Assembly (NCBI GenBank): GCA_002328565.1
Contig: DCUU01000078.1
Span: forward strand, 1-29,654
DNA length: 29,654 bases
Source of the DNA: Candidatus Moranbacteria bacterium UBA2206
Lineage (GTDB): Bacteria > Patescibacteriota > Minisyncoccia > Moranbacterales > UBA2206
Direction of reading: 5' to 3'
The notes beneath the pieces are model-generated. The model did no database searches, had not been told where the DNA came from, and worked only from the letters and a program-made list of their open reading frames with translations. The translations under genes and the position numbers were made by a program. Position 1 is the stretch's first letter. Every line of letters begins with the position of its first letter. This document shows, one piece after another, positions 1 through 5,599 of this stretch.

Positions 1-29
1 TGCAAAGTAGGGTGGACTTATACAAGCCC

Positions 30-58
30 TTGACAAAAATCAACTATTGATTTATATT
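30..58 (+). promoter_or_regulatory. sigma-70-type promoter of leader peptide 1
   Basis: TTGACA at 30-35 and TATATT at 53-58 are separated by 17 bp. The predicted start is near 65, only about 6 nt before the leader ATG at 71, so the leader would be translated from a nearly leaderless mRNA. The second copy of this leader, at 4936, has the same arrangement (TTGACAAAAA start of the promoter). Confidence 0.7.
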
Positions 59-70
59 CTACTTAACGAT

Positions 71-148
71 ATGAAAAACATACAATCTAATTTAATTCAA
101 CGACGACGAAGCAACCACTATTTATTGAGGTTGTTTGTTAGCGTTTAA
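71..148 (+). CDS. 25-aa attenuator leader peptide ending LRLFVSV (copy 1)
   Basis: This small ORF begins MKNIQS, has an Arg-Arg-Arg run encoded by three CGA codons (101-109), and ends LLRLFVSV-stop. A second ORF at 4936-5013 has exactly the same length (25 codons plus stop), starts MKKI and has the same LRLFVSV end, encoded by the same DNA with no synonymous change. No Shine-Dalgarno is visible and the promoter lies just upstream, so leaderless initiation is likely. A terminator follows 31 nt after the stop, and the codons AGG TTG TTT G (128-137) can pair with its 5' arm. This is the layout of a transcription attenuator in which ribosome position on the leader decides readthrough into the acetyltransferase-like gene at 280. 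The inducer is unknown; arginine shortage or slow translation on CGA codons are both possible. I do not recognise this leader family. Confidence 0.75.
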   Translation: MKNIQSNLIQRRRSNHYLLRLFVSV

Positions 149-176
149 AAACTTTAGAAAAATTATTAAACTTTAT

Positions 177-203
177 CAGACGGCCTCAAAGGCTGTTTTT
201 TTG
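177..203 (+). terminator. attenuator terminator with competing antiterminator (copy 1)
   Basis: ACGGCC (180-185) pairs with GGCTGT (191-196) and a run of seven T follows. The longer 5' arm CAGACGGCCT (177-186) pairs over 10 bp, with G-U pairs, with AGGTTGTTTG (128-137) inside the leader ORF, which excludes the terminator. A further CCGTCTG at 232-238 is the exact complement of CAGACGG, giving a third possible partner. The equivalent element at 5038-5066 has an A in place of G182, so both alternative helices are kept. Confidence 0.8.
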
Positions 204-279
204 CCCCTGCTTTCATAGTGAAGGCGCGAGACCGTCTGCTCTTTAAAATAAATACGAACCCAAAAGTGAGGTAAACGAA

Positions 280-969
280 ATGAAAGTTCAAATCAAGCCT
301 GTCTTAAATTTTCAAAACCCTGTCAATTCATTGGAAAACCTTATGACTATTGAACAACTCGCTTGGGCATCTCCAGGTGAAAATGTTTCAGCATCAAAAC
401 CAAAAATTGCAGCCAGAATTGACTCAAAACAAGTGGTACAATTAGCAATAACTGATGACAAACCAGTTGGTAGTCAATTCGCCTTTAGGTTTAATTGGAA
501 TCAAGATATTAATATCCTTACATCATGGGATGAAATGACATCTTTTGGATGGACAAACAAAGTCCATATTCCAAATGGCAACACAGGTTTTTTAGTCGGC
601 GTCGGAGTAATACCTAAATTCAGAAGCATATATTTTGATCACAACAAGTATCAGCCAGTAAAATTCAAAGCATCGGAACTGTTAATCGCATACACATTAG
701 ACGCTTTATTCTTTCCAAAAAAAGAGTTACCCCCCGTTCAGACAGTAATCGCCAATGCACGCGTGCCTTTTTATCACAAAAAACCTGAAATGAAAATTGA
801 TGATTATTGCAATTTGCGTCGTGTTGACGGAAAACTTTTCGATCCGGTATTACGCTTTCACGAAAGAATGGGAGCAAAAATTATTAAACTATGTTTATTT
901 TCAATGGAAGATGCGGGATCATTAAATGCCGGGTGCTGGGTTCAGTATTTAAAACCTTTCAAGCCATAA
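280..969 (+). CDS. GNAT-like N-acetyltransferase behind an attenuator
   Basis: The 229-aa product resembles a GNAT-fold acyltransferase. The segment GVGVIPKFRS followed by KASELLIAYTLDAL (about residues 107-143) looks like the acetyl-CoA-binding loop and helix, and PVLRFHERMGAKIIK (about 190-204) resembles the terminal 'aixfYeklGF' motif. The N-terminal third is not recognised. The acceptor substrate cannot be read from the sequence. The start is chosen at the ATG 8 nt after GTGAGG. Expression should depend on readthrough of the leader-peptide attenuator at 71-203, which shares this promoter. Acetyltransferases under translation-sensing leaders are sometimes antibiotic-resistance genes, but nothing here proves that role. 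Its codons look somewhat less AT-biased than those of the MBL gene next to it. Confidence 0.55.
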   Translation: MKVQIKPVLNFQNPVNSLENLMTIEQLAWASPGENVSASKPKIAARIDSKQVVQLAITDDKPVGSQFAFRFNWNQDINILTSWDEMTSFGWTNKVHIPNGNTGFLVGVGVIPKFRSIYFDHNKYQPVKFKASELLIAYTLDALFFPKKELPPVQTVIANARVPFYHKKPEMKIDDYCNLRRVDGKLFDPVLRFHERMGAKIIKLCLFSMEDAGSLNAGCWVQYLKPFKP

Positions 970-996
970 TATTTGCATAGCTTGAAAATAAAAAAA

Positions 997-1025
997 GGGG
1001 GGGATTAGCTAAATAGCTTTCCCCT
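997..1025. other. GC-topped stem-loop between genes
   Basis: A run of seven G is followed by ATTAGCTAAATAGCTTT and CCCC, giving a stem closed by G-C pairs with an AGCT/AGCT inner stem. On the plus strand no T-run follows. On the minus strand the C-run is followed by seven T, so it could stop antisense transcription coming from the hisG side. Its role is uncertain. Confidence 0.35.
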
Positions 1026-1052
1026 CCTACCTAAGCTATTATAAATTCACAT

Positions 1053-1778
1053 ATGAATAAAAAATTTATATTAAAAAAAATCACAAAAAACATATTTCAA
1101 ATTAACGAACCTTGGAATTTTGAAGGTTGCAATATTTATTTGTTTAAAAAAAATAATAACTGCTTAATTTTTGATACTGGGTTAGGCTTGTTCTCTCTAA
1201 GAAAATTTCTAAAGAAATTGGCTATTAAAAATTTCCTAGTCGCCTTAACCCATTCTCACTTTGATCATATTGGCGGTATTTCAGATTTTAAAAAAAATGA
1301 GTTTGTTGTTCCAAAATTTATTCAAAAAGCATTGCACAATCGTAAAAATTGGTGTCTAAAATATTTAAAAAAAGAAAATTTTAACCAAGCCCTACTGAAT
1401 AAATTAACAGATAAAAAAGCAAAACAGATATGCAACAGCTTTAGTCTTATTATTCCAAATATCACGCCGATTAAAACAAATATAATAAGCTGGTTTGATT
1501 ATAATTTCAAAATAATAAATCTTGGCGGACATTCAAAAGATTCTTGTATATATTATGAACCTAAATATAAAATTTTAATATCTGGAGATTTATTATATAA
1601 TGGCAAAATTTATGCTGATTGTCATTCTTCAAATAAAAAACAATTTTTAAGAGCACTAAATATTATTAGCAAATTAGATTTTAAAATTGTCTTGACAGGG
1701 CATAATGAAATCATGAATCATAGAGATGCATTAAAAATTATAAACAAATGGCTATTGATCTTATCCAAAACTAATTAA
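1053..1778 (+). CDS. metallo-beta-lactamase-fold hydrolase
   Basis: The 241-aa protein has the MBL signature THSHFDHIGG (about residues 66-75; H-x-H-x-D-H metal ligands), then GGHSKDSC (about 158) with the next histidine, SGDLLY (about 177) with the bridging Asp, and LTGHNE (about 214) with the final His. This is the plain single-domain hydrolase form, like glyoxalase II-type proteins, but no substrate-specific domain is visible. No clear Shine-Dalgarno precedes ATG 1053; TATTAT at about 1037 may be a -10 close to the start. It runs convergently into hisG across a shared terminator. It is very AT- and Lys/Asn-rich, more so than the gene upstream. Confidence 0.85.
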   Translation: MNKKFILKKITKNIFQINEPWNFEGCNIYLFKKNNNCLIFDTGLGLFSLRKFLKKLAIKNFLVALTHSHFDHIGGISDFKKNEFVVPKFIQKALHNRKNWCLKYLKKENFNQALLNKLTDKKAKQICNSFSLIIPNITPIKTNIISWFDYNFKIINLGGHSKDSCIYYEPKYKILISGDLLYNGKIYADCHSSNKKQFLRALNIISKLDFKIVLTGHNEIMNHRDALKIINKWLLILSKTN

Positions 1779-1784
1779 TTTTAA

Positions 1785-1821
1785 AAGGGCGGATGAATGA
1801 TATTCATCACGCCCTTGTTTT
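1785..1821. terminator. bidirectional terminator between MBL gene and hisG
   Basis: AAGGGCG + GATGAAT (1785-1798) pairs with ATTCATC + CGCCCTT (1802-1816), with a 3-nt loop and one bulged A. T-rich tracts follow on both strands, fitting two convergent genes. Confidence 0.85.
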
Positions 1822-2676
1822 TTACACAGAAATATTGATATCTTGGACAAGAATATTTCTGCCTCCAGCTTTCTTAATTGCGATGATCGAATCTGTAATC
1901 GCCTCCTTAGCAATAACGGTCTCAATCGCAACTGCGCCATCGGCCAGATCGCTAATAGTTGGTGATTCCATAGCTGGCAAAATTTCAATCAACCGATCCT
2001 TGTCTTTTGAATCTGCATTGAATTTTACCAGCTGAAACATTTCCGCCTCCAATGCCCCCCTGAGCATTTGGCCGAAAATCTGAAATTCCATAGTTTCTTT
2101 TCTCACAGCGAAAATTACCGGAGTAGTCAGAATAACTTTCACAATCTTGAGATTGTTGTCCTTAAGGCTCTTTCCACTTTCGACCACGCCAACGCCATAT
2201 CGAAAACCAAATTCTTCAATGGCAACTTTGATCTCAGTCGAACCGGTAGAAAAAACTATTTTCGATTTTTTGAAAATAGTTCTCGCAAGATTTATATATT
2301 CCGATGAAATCAAAATTTCTTCTGAATCAACTATTTCATCTGAATCATTTTTTCGGCAGAAAACCACGACTCGAGCCGACACTCTCGATTTTTTGGAAAA
2401 GTTAAGCTCTACTATTATGCAAAGCTCTTTTTCCAAACCACTCTCAACGCACATATCCAATCCAGTGATGATGCCATCAACGATTCCGTTTTTGAGCGCT
2501 AGAGGCAAATCATTCGGTCGCATAATTATTGCTCGAGAAAAAATATCACTCCCTCTAATTTCCGCCATGAAATTACGCCCATTAACCACCACTTCGATTC
2601 CTACTTTTCGAAGCAAAGCCAGCGTCGAATCAAAAAGTGATCCAGAGGGAATTCCCAAAGTCAGATTTTTTTTCAT
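1822..2676 (-). CDS. hisG: ATP phosphoribosyltransferase, long form (HisG)
   Basis: This enzyme condenses ATP and PRPP, the first step of histidine synthesis. The 284 aa fit the long form, which has a C-terminal regulatory domain and needs no HisZ. Visible signatures are GIPSGSLFD at the N-terminus, RPNDLP (about 53), VDGIITGLD (about 67), the PRPP-loop region FSTGSTEIKVA (about 144) and GVVESGKSLKDNNL (about 162). The C-terminal SPTISDL and KKAGGRNILVQDI (about 260-280) form the ACT-like domain that binds histidine. ATG 2676 has a strong Shine-Dalgarno (AGGAG at 2685-2690). No other his gene is in the window. It lies downstream of a YerC/HisR-type repressor gene on the same strand, with a terminator and an 18-bp palindrome between them, so repression and/or leader control is likely. 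Confidence 0.9.
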   Translation of the reverse strand: MKKNLTLGIPSGSLFDSTLALLRKVGIEVVVNGRNFMAEIRGSDIFSRAIIMRPNDLPLALKNGIVDGIITGLDMCVESGLEKELCIIVELNFSKKSRVSARVVVFCRKNDSDEIVDSEEILISSEYINLARTIFKKSKIVFSTGSTEIKVAIEEFGFRYGVGVVESGKSLKDNNLKIVKVILTTPVIFAVRKETMEFQIFGQMLRGALEAEMFQLVKFNADSKDKDRLIEILPAMESPTISDLADGAVAIETVIAKEAITDSIIAIKKAGGRNILVQDINISV

Positions 2677-2700
2677 TTCTTTTTCTCCTCTATTTAATTT

Positions 2701-2718
2701 TTAATGTACTAACATTAA
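2701..2718. promoter_or_regulatory. 18-bp palindrome before hisG, candidate repressor operator
   Basis: TTAATGT-ACTA-ACATTAA has perfect 7-bp arms around a 4-bp centre and lies 25 bp upstream of the hisG start. Its core TTAGTACATTAA (minus strand) resembles TTAGTATAATAA in the yerC 5' region. The neighbouring TrpR-family gene is the obvious candidate binder; this is inference. Confidence 0.5.
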
Positions 2719-2729
2719 GAGGCATAAAT

Positions 2730-2760
2730 AAAAAAACCTCTTCCTATCCCAGAAAGAGGC
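2730..2760 (-). terminator. terminator between yerC and hisG with alternative pairing
   Basis: On the minus strand GCCTCTT (2760-2754) pairs with AAGAGG (2742-2737), followed by seven T. A second CCTCTT lies just downstream (2722-2717) and could take the AAGAGG arm instead. That same copy could also pair with the hisG Shine-Dalgarno region AGAGG. It is a terminator for yerC and possibly a switch for hisG. Confidence 0.7.
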
Positions 2761-2784
2761 TTGTGAAGATAAATAAATAAAAAT

Positions 2785-3111
2785 CTAAATCAACCGCTTT
2801 CTAGAAATAGAAGAGGTTCTGTGATGATTTTTGGAAATTCTGTTTAACATTAAGCCATATCCACCCGTGCCATTTTGCAACCACTTGGAAATTCGAGCCA
2901 CTGTGGTTGAGCTAAGGCCGGTTTCTTTTTCAATTTCAGAATAAGTTTTTTTCGCGTCTAGCATTTGCACCGCTTTCCAGCGATTGCCCAATTCCAAAAT
3001 TTCCTTTTCTGTCAAAAGGTCACGAAAAAACATCTTGGCTTCTTGTTTGTTTTCCAACGCCAAAATAGCTTTCATCAAATCTTCAGTTTTCTTGTTATTC
3101 AACTTTTTCAT
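2785..3111 (-). CDS. TrpR-family repressor, YerC/YecD (HisR-like) type
   Basis: The 108-aa protein matches the TrpR-like YerC/YecD family. It has an all-helical N-terminus with the family motif RDLLTEKEILELGNRWKAV (about 30-48) and a helix-turn-helix TYSEIEKETGLSSTTVARIS (about 56-75). This is followed by KWLQNGTGGYGLML, the typical 'L..G.gGY' end. The C-terminal basic tail is variable. In Firmicutes, YerC-family proteins have been proposed to control histidine genes (HisR). Here it sits between hisG and trpB2, and the 12-mer TATACTACTTTA occurs both next to its own start and over the -10 of the trpB2 leader promoter. That makes control of both amino-acid genes plausible but unproven. Confidence 0.88.
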   Translation of the reverse strand: MKKLNNKKTEDLMKAILALENKQEAKMFFRDLLTEKEILELGNRWKAVQMLDAKKTYSEIEKETGLSSTTVARISKWLQNGTGGYGLMLNRISKNHHRTSSISRKRLI

Positions 3112-3155
3112 TGTTTTATACTACTTTATTATACTAAACCGCTTTATCTAACTAA

Positions 3156-3183
3156 AGTATAACAGGTATAAAAATATTGTCAA
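3156..3183 (-). promoter_or_regulatory. promoter of yerC-type gene
   Basis: Minus strand: TTGACA (3183-3178), 16-bp spacer, TGTTATACT with an extended -10 (TATACT at 3161-3156). The predicted 5' UTR of about 38 nt holds TTTAGTATAATAAAG and TAAAGTAGTATA, candidate autoregulatory half-sites. Confidence 0.7.
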
Positions 3184-3212
3184 GGGATTGTCAGCGTGGA
3201 TGCAGATAACAT

Positions 3213-3246
3213 AAAAGAGTCTCGATTAATCGGGACTCTTTTTTAC
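3213..3246. terminator. terminator after trpB2
   Basis: AAGAGTC...GACTCTT with an inner CGATTAATCG makes a stem of about 12 bp (3215-3240). It is flanked by A-rich and T-rich tracts, so it can act in both directions. It ends the trpB2 transcript. Confidence 0.85.
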
Positions 3247-3263
3247 TTTTCCAGAAAATATTC

Positions 3264-4547
3264 TTATTTTATCTTCCCACTCAAATAATCTTCATACCCC
3301 TTGAGATCAAGCATTCCATGCCCTGAAAGACAAAAAACTATGGTTTCTTTTTTGTTCTCTTTTTTACATCTAAGCGCTTCGTCAATTGTCGCTTTTATGG
3401 CGTGCGCCGATTCTGGTGCTGGGATTATTCCTTCGGTTTTGGCAAAATCAATGGCTGAGGCAAAAATTTCTTTTTGATCATAATTTCTTGCTTCAATTAA
3501 TCCTTCATGATGCAAAAATGCAATGAGTGGCGCGATGCCGTGATAGCGAAGTCCGCCAGAATGTTCAGAGGGTGGGACAAAATCGCAACCTAAAGTTTCC
3601 ATCATAAAAAGCGGGGTGAGTTTAGCGGTGTCGCCATGGTCATAGCGATATTTCCCTTGCGACATCGAAGCGCAACTTTTTGGCTCCACTCCGATAAATC
3701 TTGTCTTTGTTTTTTTCCCCGCAAGTTTTTGAGCTAAAAATGGAAAAGCTATTCCCGCAAAATTGCTTCCGCCTCCGCAACAACCAATAACCACATCGGG
3801 ATATTCCCCTGCTTTTTCCATTTGCTGAATTGCTTCTTGCCCGATGATGGTTTGATGCAAAAGCACATGATTTAGCACACTACCTAGAGCATATTTGGCT
3901 TCCTTATTTTTCATCGCTACTTCAATTGCTTCAGAAACCGCCATCCCTAAACTGCCTGAAGTGCCAGGATATTGCTCGAGCATTTTTTTTCCAATCTCAG
4001 TTGTATCTGATGGACTAGGCGTAACATCCGCGCCGAATGTTTGCATGATAACTTTTCGATAGGGCTTTTGTTCAAAAGAAATTTTCACCATAAAAACCTT
4101 GCACGCTAAATTGAAAAAATTACAAGCCATTCCAAGAGCTGATCCCCACTGCCCCGCACCAGTTTCAGTCGTTAGCATCTTCACGCCTTCTTTTTTATTA
4201 TAGAACGCTTGAGGAAGTGCGGTGTTCAGTTTGTGACTGCCGGCGGGACTAGCCCCTTCATATTTATAATAGATATGCGCCGGCGTACCGAGAAATTTTT
4301 CCAATCTTCTGGCGCGAAGAAATGGAGTTGGACGGTATAGCGCATATATTTCTTGCACTTCCTTAGGAATGGCAATTTCTTTTTCCAAAGAAAATTCTTG
4401 TCGGACTAATTCTTTGGCAAAAAGCGGTTCAAGATCTTCCGGTTTCAATTTCTCTCCTGTTGCTGGATGAATTGGCGGAAAAGGAAGCTTACCTAGATAT
4501 TTCTTGAGATAATAACTGATATTGAGATATGTTTTTATAGTTTGCAT
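3264..4547 (-). CDS. trpB: tryptophan synthase beta-like, TrpB2 type
   Basis: This PLP enzyme makes tryptophan from indole and serine. The 427-aa length and N-terminal extension fit the TrpB2 branch, which commonly occurs without TrpA. Visible motifs are RPTPFLRARRLE (about 73), the PLP-lysine motif GSHKLNTA (about 103-110), TETGAGQWGSA (about 126), the phosphate-binding loop GGGSN (about 258-262) and SGHGMLD near the C-terminus. No trpA or other trp gene is in the window, so salvage of indole is a reasonable guess. No good Shine-Dalgarno precedes ATG 4547. The approximately 310-nt leader upstream carries two Trp-rich leader ORFs, each followed by a terminator, so expression is probably set by charged tRNA-Trp. 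Confidence 0.9.
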   Translation of the reverse strand: MQTIKTYLNISYYLKKYLGKLPFPPIHPATGEKLKPEDLEPLFAKELVRQEFSLEKEIAIPKEVQEIYALYRPTPFLRARRLEKFLGTPAHIYYKYEGASPAGSHKLNTALPQAFYNKKEGVKMLTTETGAGQWGSALGMACNFFNLACKVFMVKISFEQKPYRKVIMQTFGADVTPSPSDTTEIGKKMLEQYPGTSGSLGMAVSEAIEVAMKNKEAKYALGSVLNHVLLHQTIIGQEAIQQMEKAGEYPDVVIGCCGGGSNFAGIAFPFLAQKLAGKKTKTRFIGVEPKSCASMSQGKYRYDHGDTAKLTPLFMMETLGCDFVPPSEHSGGLRYHGIAPLIAFLHHEGLIEARNYDQKEIFASAIDFAKTEGIIPAPESAHAIKATIDEALRCKKENKKETIVFCLSGHGMLDLKGYEDYLSGKIK

Positions 4548-4560
4548 AAGTTTAGAATTA

Positions 4561-4596
4561 TTTTTTAATTAATAAAACCTGCTTTTCGAGCAGGTT
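4561..4596 (-). terminator. second trp attenuator terminator, directly before trpB2
   Basis: Minus strand: AACCTGCT (4596-4589), loop CGAAA, AGCAGGTT (4583-4576), then TTATTAATT. The 5' arm AACCTGCTC (4596-4588) can pair over 9 bp (one G-U) with GGGCAGGTT (4645-4637), which lies inside the upstream Trp-rich leader ORF. That antiterminator excludes the terminator. Confidence 0.75.
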
Positions 4597-4625
4597 ATTT
4601 TCGTTTTGTTCAAATTTTTCAAAAT

Positions 4626-4709
4626 TTAAAAACGCCAACCTGCCCTTGGAAATGTTCTTGCCCACCAAATATTTTTTTGTGTCAATCCATTTATTATATA
4701 ATTTGTCAT
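4626..4709 (-). CDS. Trp-rich leader peptide 2 (27 aa)
   Basis: The ORF starts MTNYIINGLTQKN, then reads IWWARTF-PRAGWRF-stop, with tandem TGG codons at 4667-4662 and a third TGG at 4637-4635. Three Trp in 27 residues directly upstream of a tryptophan synthase gene is the hallmark of a trp leader. A ribosome stalled at Trp-Trp leaves GGGCAGGTT (4645-4637) free to form the antiterminator, while one reaching the third Trp or the stop would cover it. The start is uncertain: ATG 4709 has no clear Shine-Dalgarno, and the in-frame TTG at 4685 could serve instead. It lies just downstream of the terminator of leader 1, so it is translated only on transcripts that pass the first attenuator, unless the weak TATAAT near 4692 provides its own promoter. 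Confidence 0.72.
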   Translation of the reverse strand: MTNYIINGLTQKNIWWARTFPRAGWRF

Positions 4710-4726
4710 AATCTTATTCTAAAAAC

Positions 4727-4753
4727 AAAAAAAGTCCCCTGCTTTGAGAACTC
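4727..4753 (-). terminator. first trp attenuator terminator with antiterminator
   Basis: Minus strand: AGTTCTC (4752-4746), loop AAAGCA, GGGGACT (4739-4733), then seven T. The competing helix is CTTTGAGAGCTC (4804-4793) with GAGTTCTCAAAG (4753-4742), 12 bp with one G-U pair. A pre-emptor hairpin AAGAT-CTA-ATCTT (4814-4802) overlaps the leader stop codon. This is the full 1:2 / 2:3 / 3:4 layout of a classical attenuator. Confidence 0.75.
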
Positions 4754-4805
4754 TTGCTAAATGATTTGTTATATTTTTCCAAAAACACTAAGGAGCTCTC
4801 AAAGA

Positions 4806-4859
4806 TTAGATCTTGAAAGCACACCAGAAAATTGAATTTTTATAAACTTCTTTTTTCAT
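4806..4859 (-). CDS. Trp-containing leader peptide 1 (17 aa)
   Basis: The ORF MKKEVYKNSI-FWCAFKI-stop has one TGG codon at 4826-4824, six codons before the stop. A ribosome stalled there would leave the antiterminator arm at 4804-4793 free; one at the stop codon (4808-4806) would cover it and let the terminator at 4727-4753 form. The predicted transcription start coincides with the ATG, so the mRNA would be leaderless. The single Trp codon alone would be weak evidence; the perfect alternative helices and the downstream trpB2 make the case. Confidence 0.62.
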   Translation of the reverse strand: MKKEVYKNSIFWCAFKI

Positions 4860-4865
4860 AATTAT

Positions 4866-4894
4866 ATACTACTTTAAACTGCTCTTTTTGTCAA
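4866..4894 (-). promoter_or_regulatory. promoter of the trpB2 leader
   Basis: Minus strand: TTGACA (4894-4889), 17-bp spacer, TAGTAT (4871-4866). The start is predicted at about 4859, the A of the leader ATG. The -10 lies inside TATACTACTTTA (4865-4876), a 12-mer found again at 3117-3128 beside the yerC-type start, so repressor binding here is possible. The -35 is back to back with the divergent plus-strand promoter. Confidence 0.6.
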
Positions 4895-4901
4895 TTCCGA
4901 T

Positions 4902-4929
4902 TTGACAAAAAATAATCCTGTGCTATATT
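4902..4929 (+). promoter_or_regulatory. promoter of leader peptide copy 2
   Basis: TTGACA (4902-4907), 16-bp spacer, TGCTATATT with an extended -10 (TATATT at 4924-4929). The predicted start is about 4936, which is the leader ATG itself. The two divergent -35 boxes form the inverted repeat TGTCAA...TTGACA. Confidence 0.72.
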
Positions 4930-4935
4930 TTATCC

Positions 4936-5013
4936 ATGAAAAAGATTCTAACAAATTCACTACCGCAACCGATCAACCCAAAATCATCCTTGAGGTTGTT
5001 TGTTAGCGTTTAA
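4936..5013 (+). CDS. 25-aa attenuator leader peptide ending LRLFVSV (copy 2)
   Basis: The ORF reads MKKILTNSL, then PQPINPKSS with three Pro codons (4963-4980), then LRLFVSV-stop. Length, start and C-terminus match copy 1 at 71-148, and the 26 nt at 4990-5015 are identical to 125-150. The middle is unrelated: Pro-rich here, Arg-rich in copy 1. This fits a sensor whose middle codons set the amino acid measured and whose conserved end carries the antiterminator arm (4993-5002). proS lies about 730 bp downstream on the same strand, so a proline-sensing role is attractive. However, a small gene, a strong hairpin and a separate promoter lie between them. Confidence 0.75.
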   Translation: MKKILTNSLPQPINPKSSLRLFVSV

Positions 5014-5037
5014 AATTACACAAAAATTGAACTTTAT

Positions 5038-5066
5038 CAGACAGCCTTAAGTGGGCTGTTTTTTTG
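5038..5066 (+). terminator. attenuator terminator with competing antiterminator (copy 2)
   Basis: ACAGCC (5041-5046) pairs with GGCTGT (5054-5059), followed by seven T. CAGACAGCCT (5038-5047) pairs over 10 bp with AGGTTGTTTG (4993-5002) in the leader ORF. The preceding AACTTTATCAGAC (5030-5042) is identical to 169-181 in copy 1, while the loop and the flanks differ. Confidence 0.8.
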
Positions 5067-5129
5067 TATTTCCAATGGTGGAAATATGGAAATAAAGTTC
5101 TTTAATTTTTTACAAGAGGAGAAAGTGTC

Positions 5130-5477
5130 ATGCTTGAATTTGAAATCATGACGATGGACAATGAAATGGCGATAGAAGGGAGCAATCTTCTAAAAGGAAT
5201 CGGCGTCATAAAAGATGCTTCTAGCCTCTTTTATGGAGAGTTTTTGGTCGCGATTCATGGTGATGATGTTATAGCATTGGCTGAAAATATCTCACCAACA
5301 AAAAACACTAACCGAGCTAATGTTTTTTATTTCAAAAAAATGAAGAAAAAACATAAGTCAAAGATCAAGGTCGCTTTTTTCAACAAAATTTTCAGCCGAA
5401 GATTCTGGCTGAGAAACAAAAACTCTGGAACTTTTAAGGAGAACTTTTCCAGAGAGAAGGAATATATGTTCTCCTGA
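5130..5477 (+). CDS. small protein of unknown function behind an attenuator
   Basis: The 115-aa product is not recognised. The N-terminal 60 residues are acidic and mixed (MLEFEIMTMDNEMAIEG; GEFLVAIHGDDVIALAENI), while residues 68-115 are very basic (KKMKKKHKSKIK; FSRRFWLRNKNSG). No transmembrane segment or signal peptide is evident. ATG 5130 has a very good Shine-Dalgarno (AGGAG, 9 nt upstream). It is the first gene after the copy-2 leader peptide and terminator, so it should be controlled by that attenuator. A strong GC hairpin follows its stop. It shares no visible similarity with the GNAT-like gene behind copy 1, so the attenuator rather than the gene is the conserved unit. Confidence 0.6.
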   Translation: MLEFEIMTMDNEMAIEGSNLLKGIGVIKDASSLFYGEFLVAIHGDDVIALAENISPTKNTNRANVFYFKKMKKKHKSKIKVAFFNKIFSRRFWLRNKNSGTFKENFSREKEYMFS

Positions 5478-5504
5478 AATTTTCGGAAAAGAAATCAGCA
5501 AACA

Positions 5505-5530
5505 CAGAGGCGGTCAACGCACCGCCTCTG
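5505..5530 (+). terminator. GC-rich hairpin without T-run after the small gene
   Basis: CAGAGGCGGT (5505-5514) and ACCGCCTCTG (5521-5530) form a perfect 10-bp stem with a 6-nt loop. No T-run follows (CCACAAATTT), so termination may be partial and some transcription could continue into proS; it could also protect the mRNA 3' end. Confidence 0.5.
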
Positions 5531-5545
5531 CCACAAATTTCTGCT

Positions 5546-5574
5546 TTGACAAACATCGAAATAAACCATATTCT
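5546..5574 (+). promoter_or_regulatory. promoter of proS
   Basis: TTGACA (5546-5551), 17-bp spacer, TATTCT (5569-5574). The predicted start near 5581 gives a 160-nt leader that contains the structured element at 5600-5738. Confidence 0.6.
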
Positions 5575-5599
5575 TAAGATAATCATTAATAAAAAATTC

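Noticed and set aside
2147..2704. 185-aa plus-strand ORF opposite hisG
   Set aside because: It is fully antisense to a well-supported hisG and has no family features.
4561..4900. T-box riboswitch upstream of trpB2
   Set aside because: No T-box core sequence (AGGGTGGNACCGCG-like) is present; the Trp codons and paired helices are better explained by leader-peptide attenuation.
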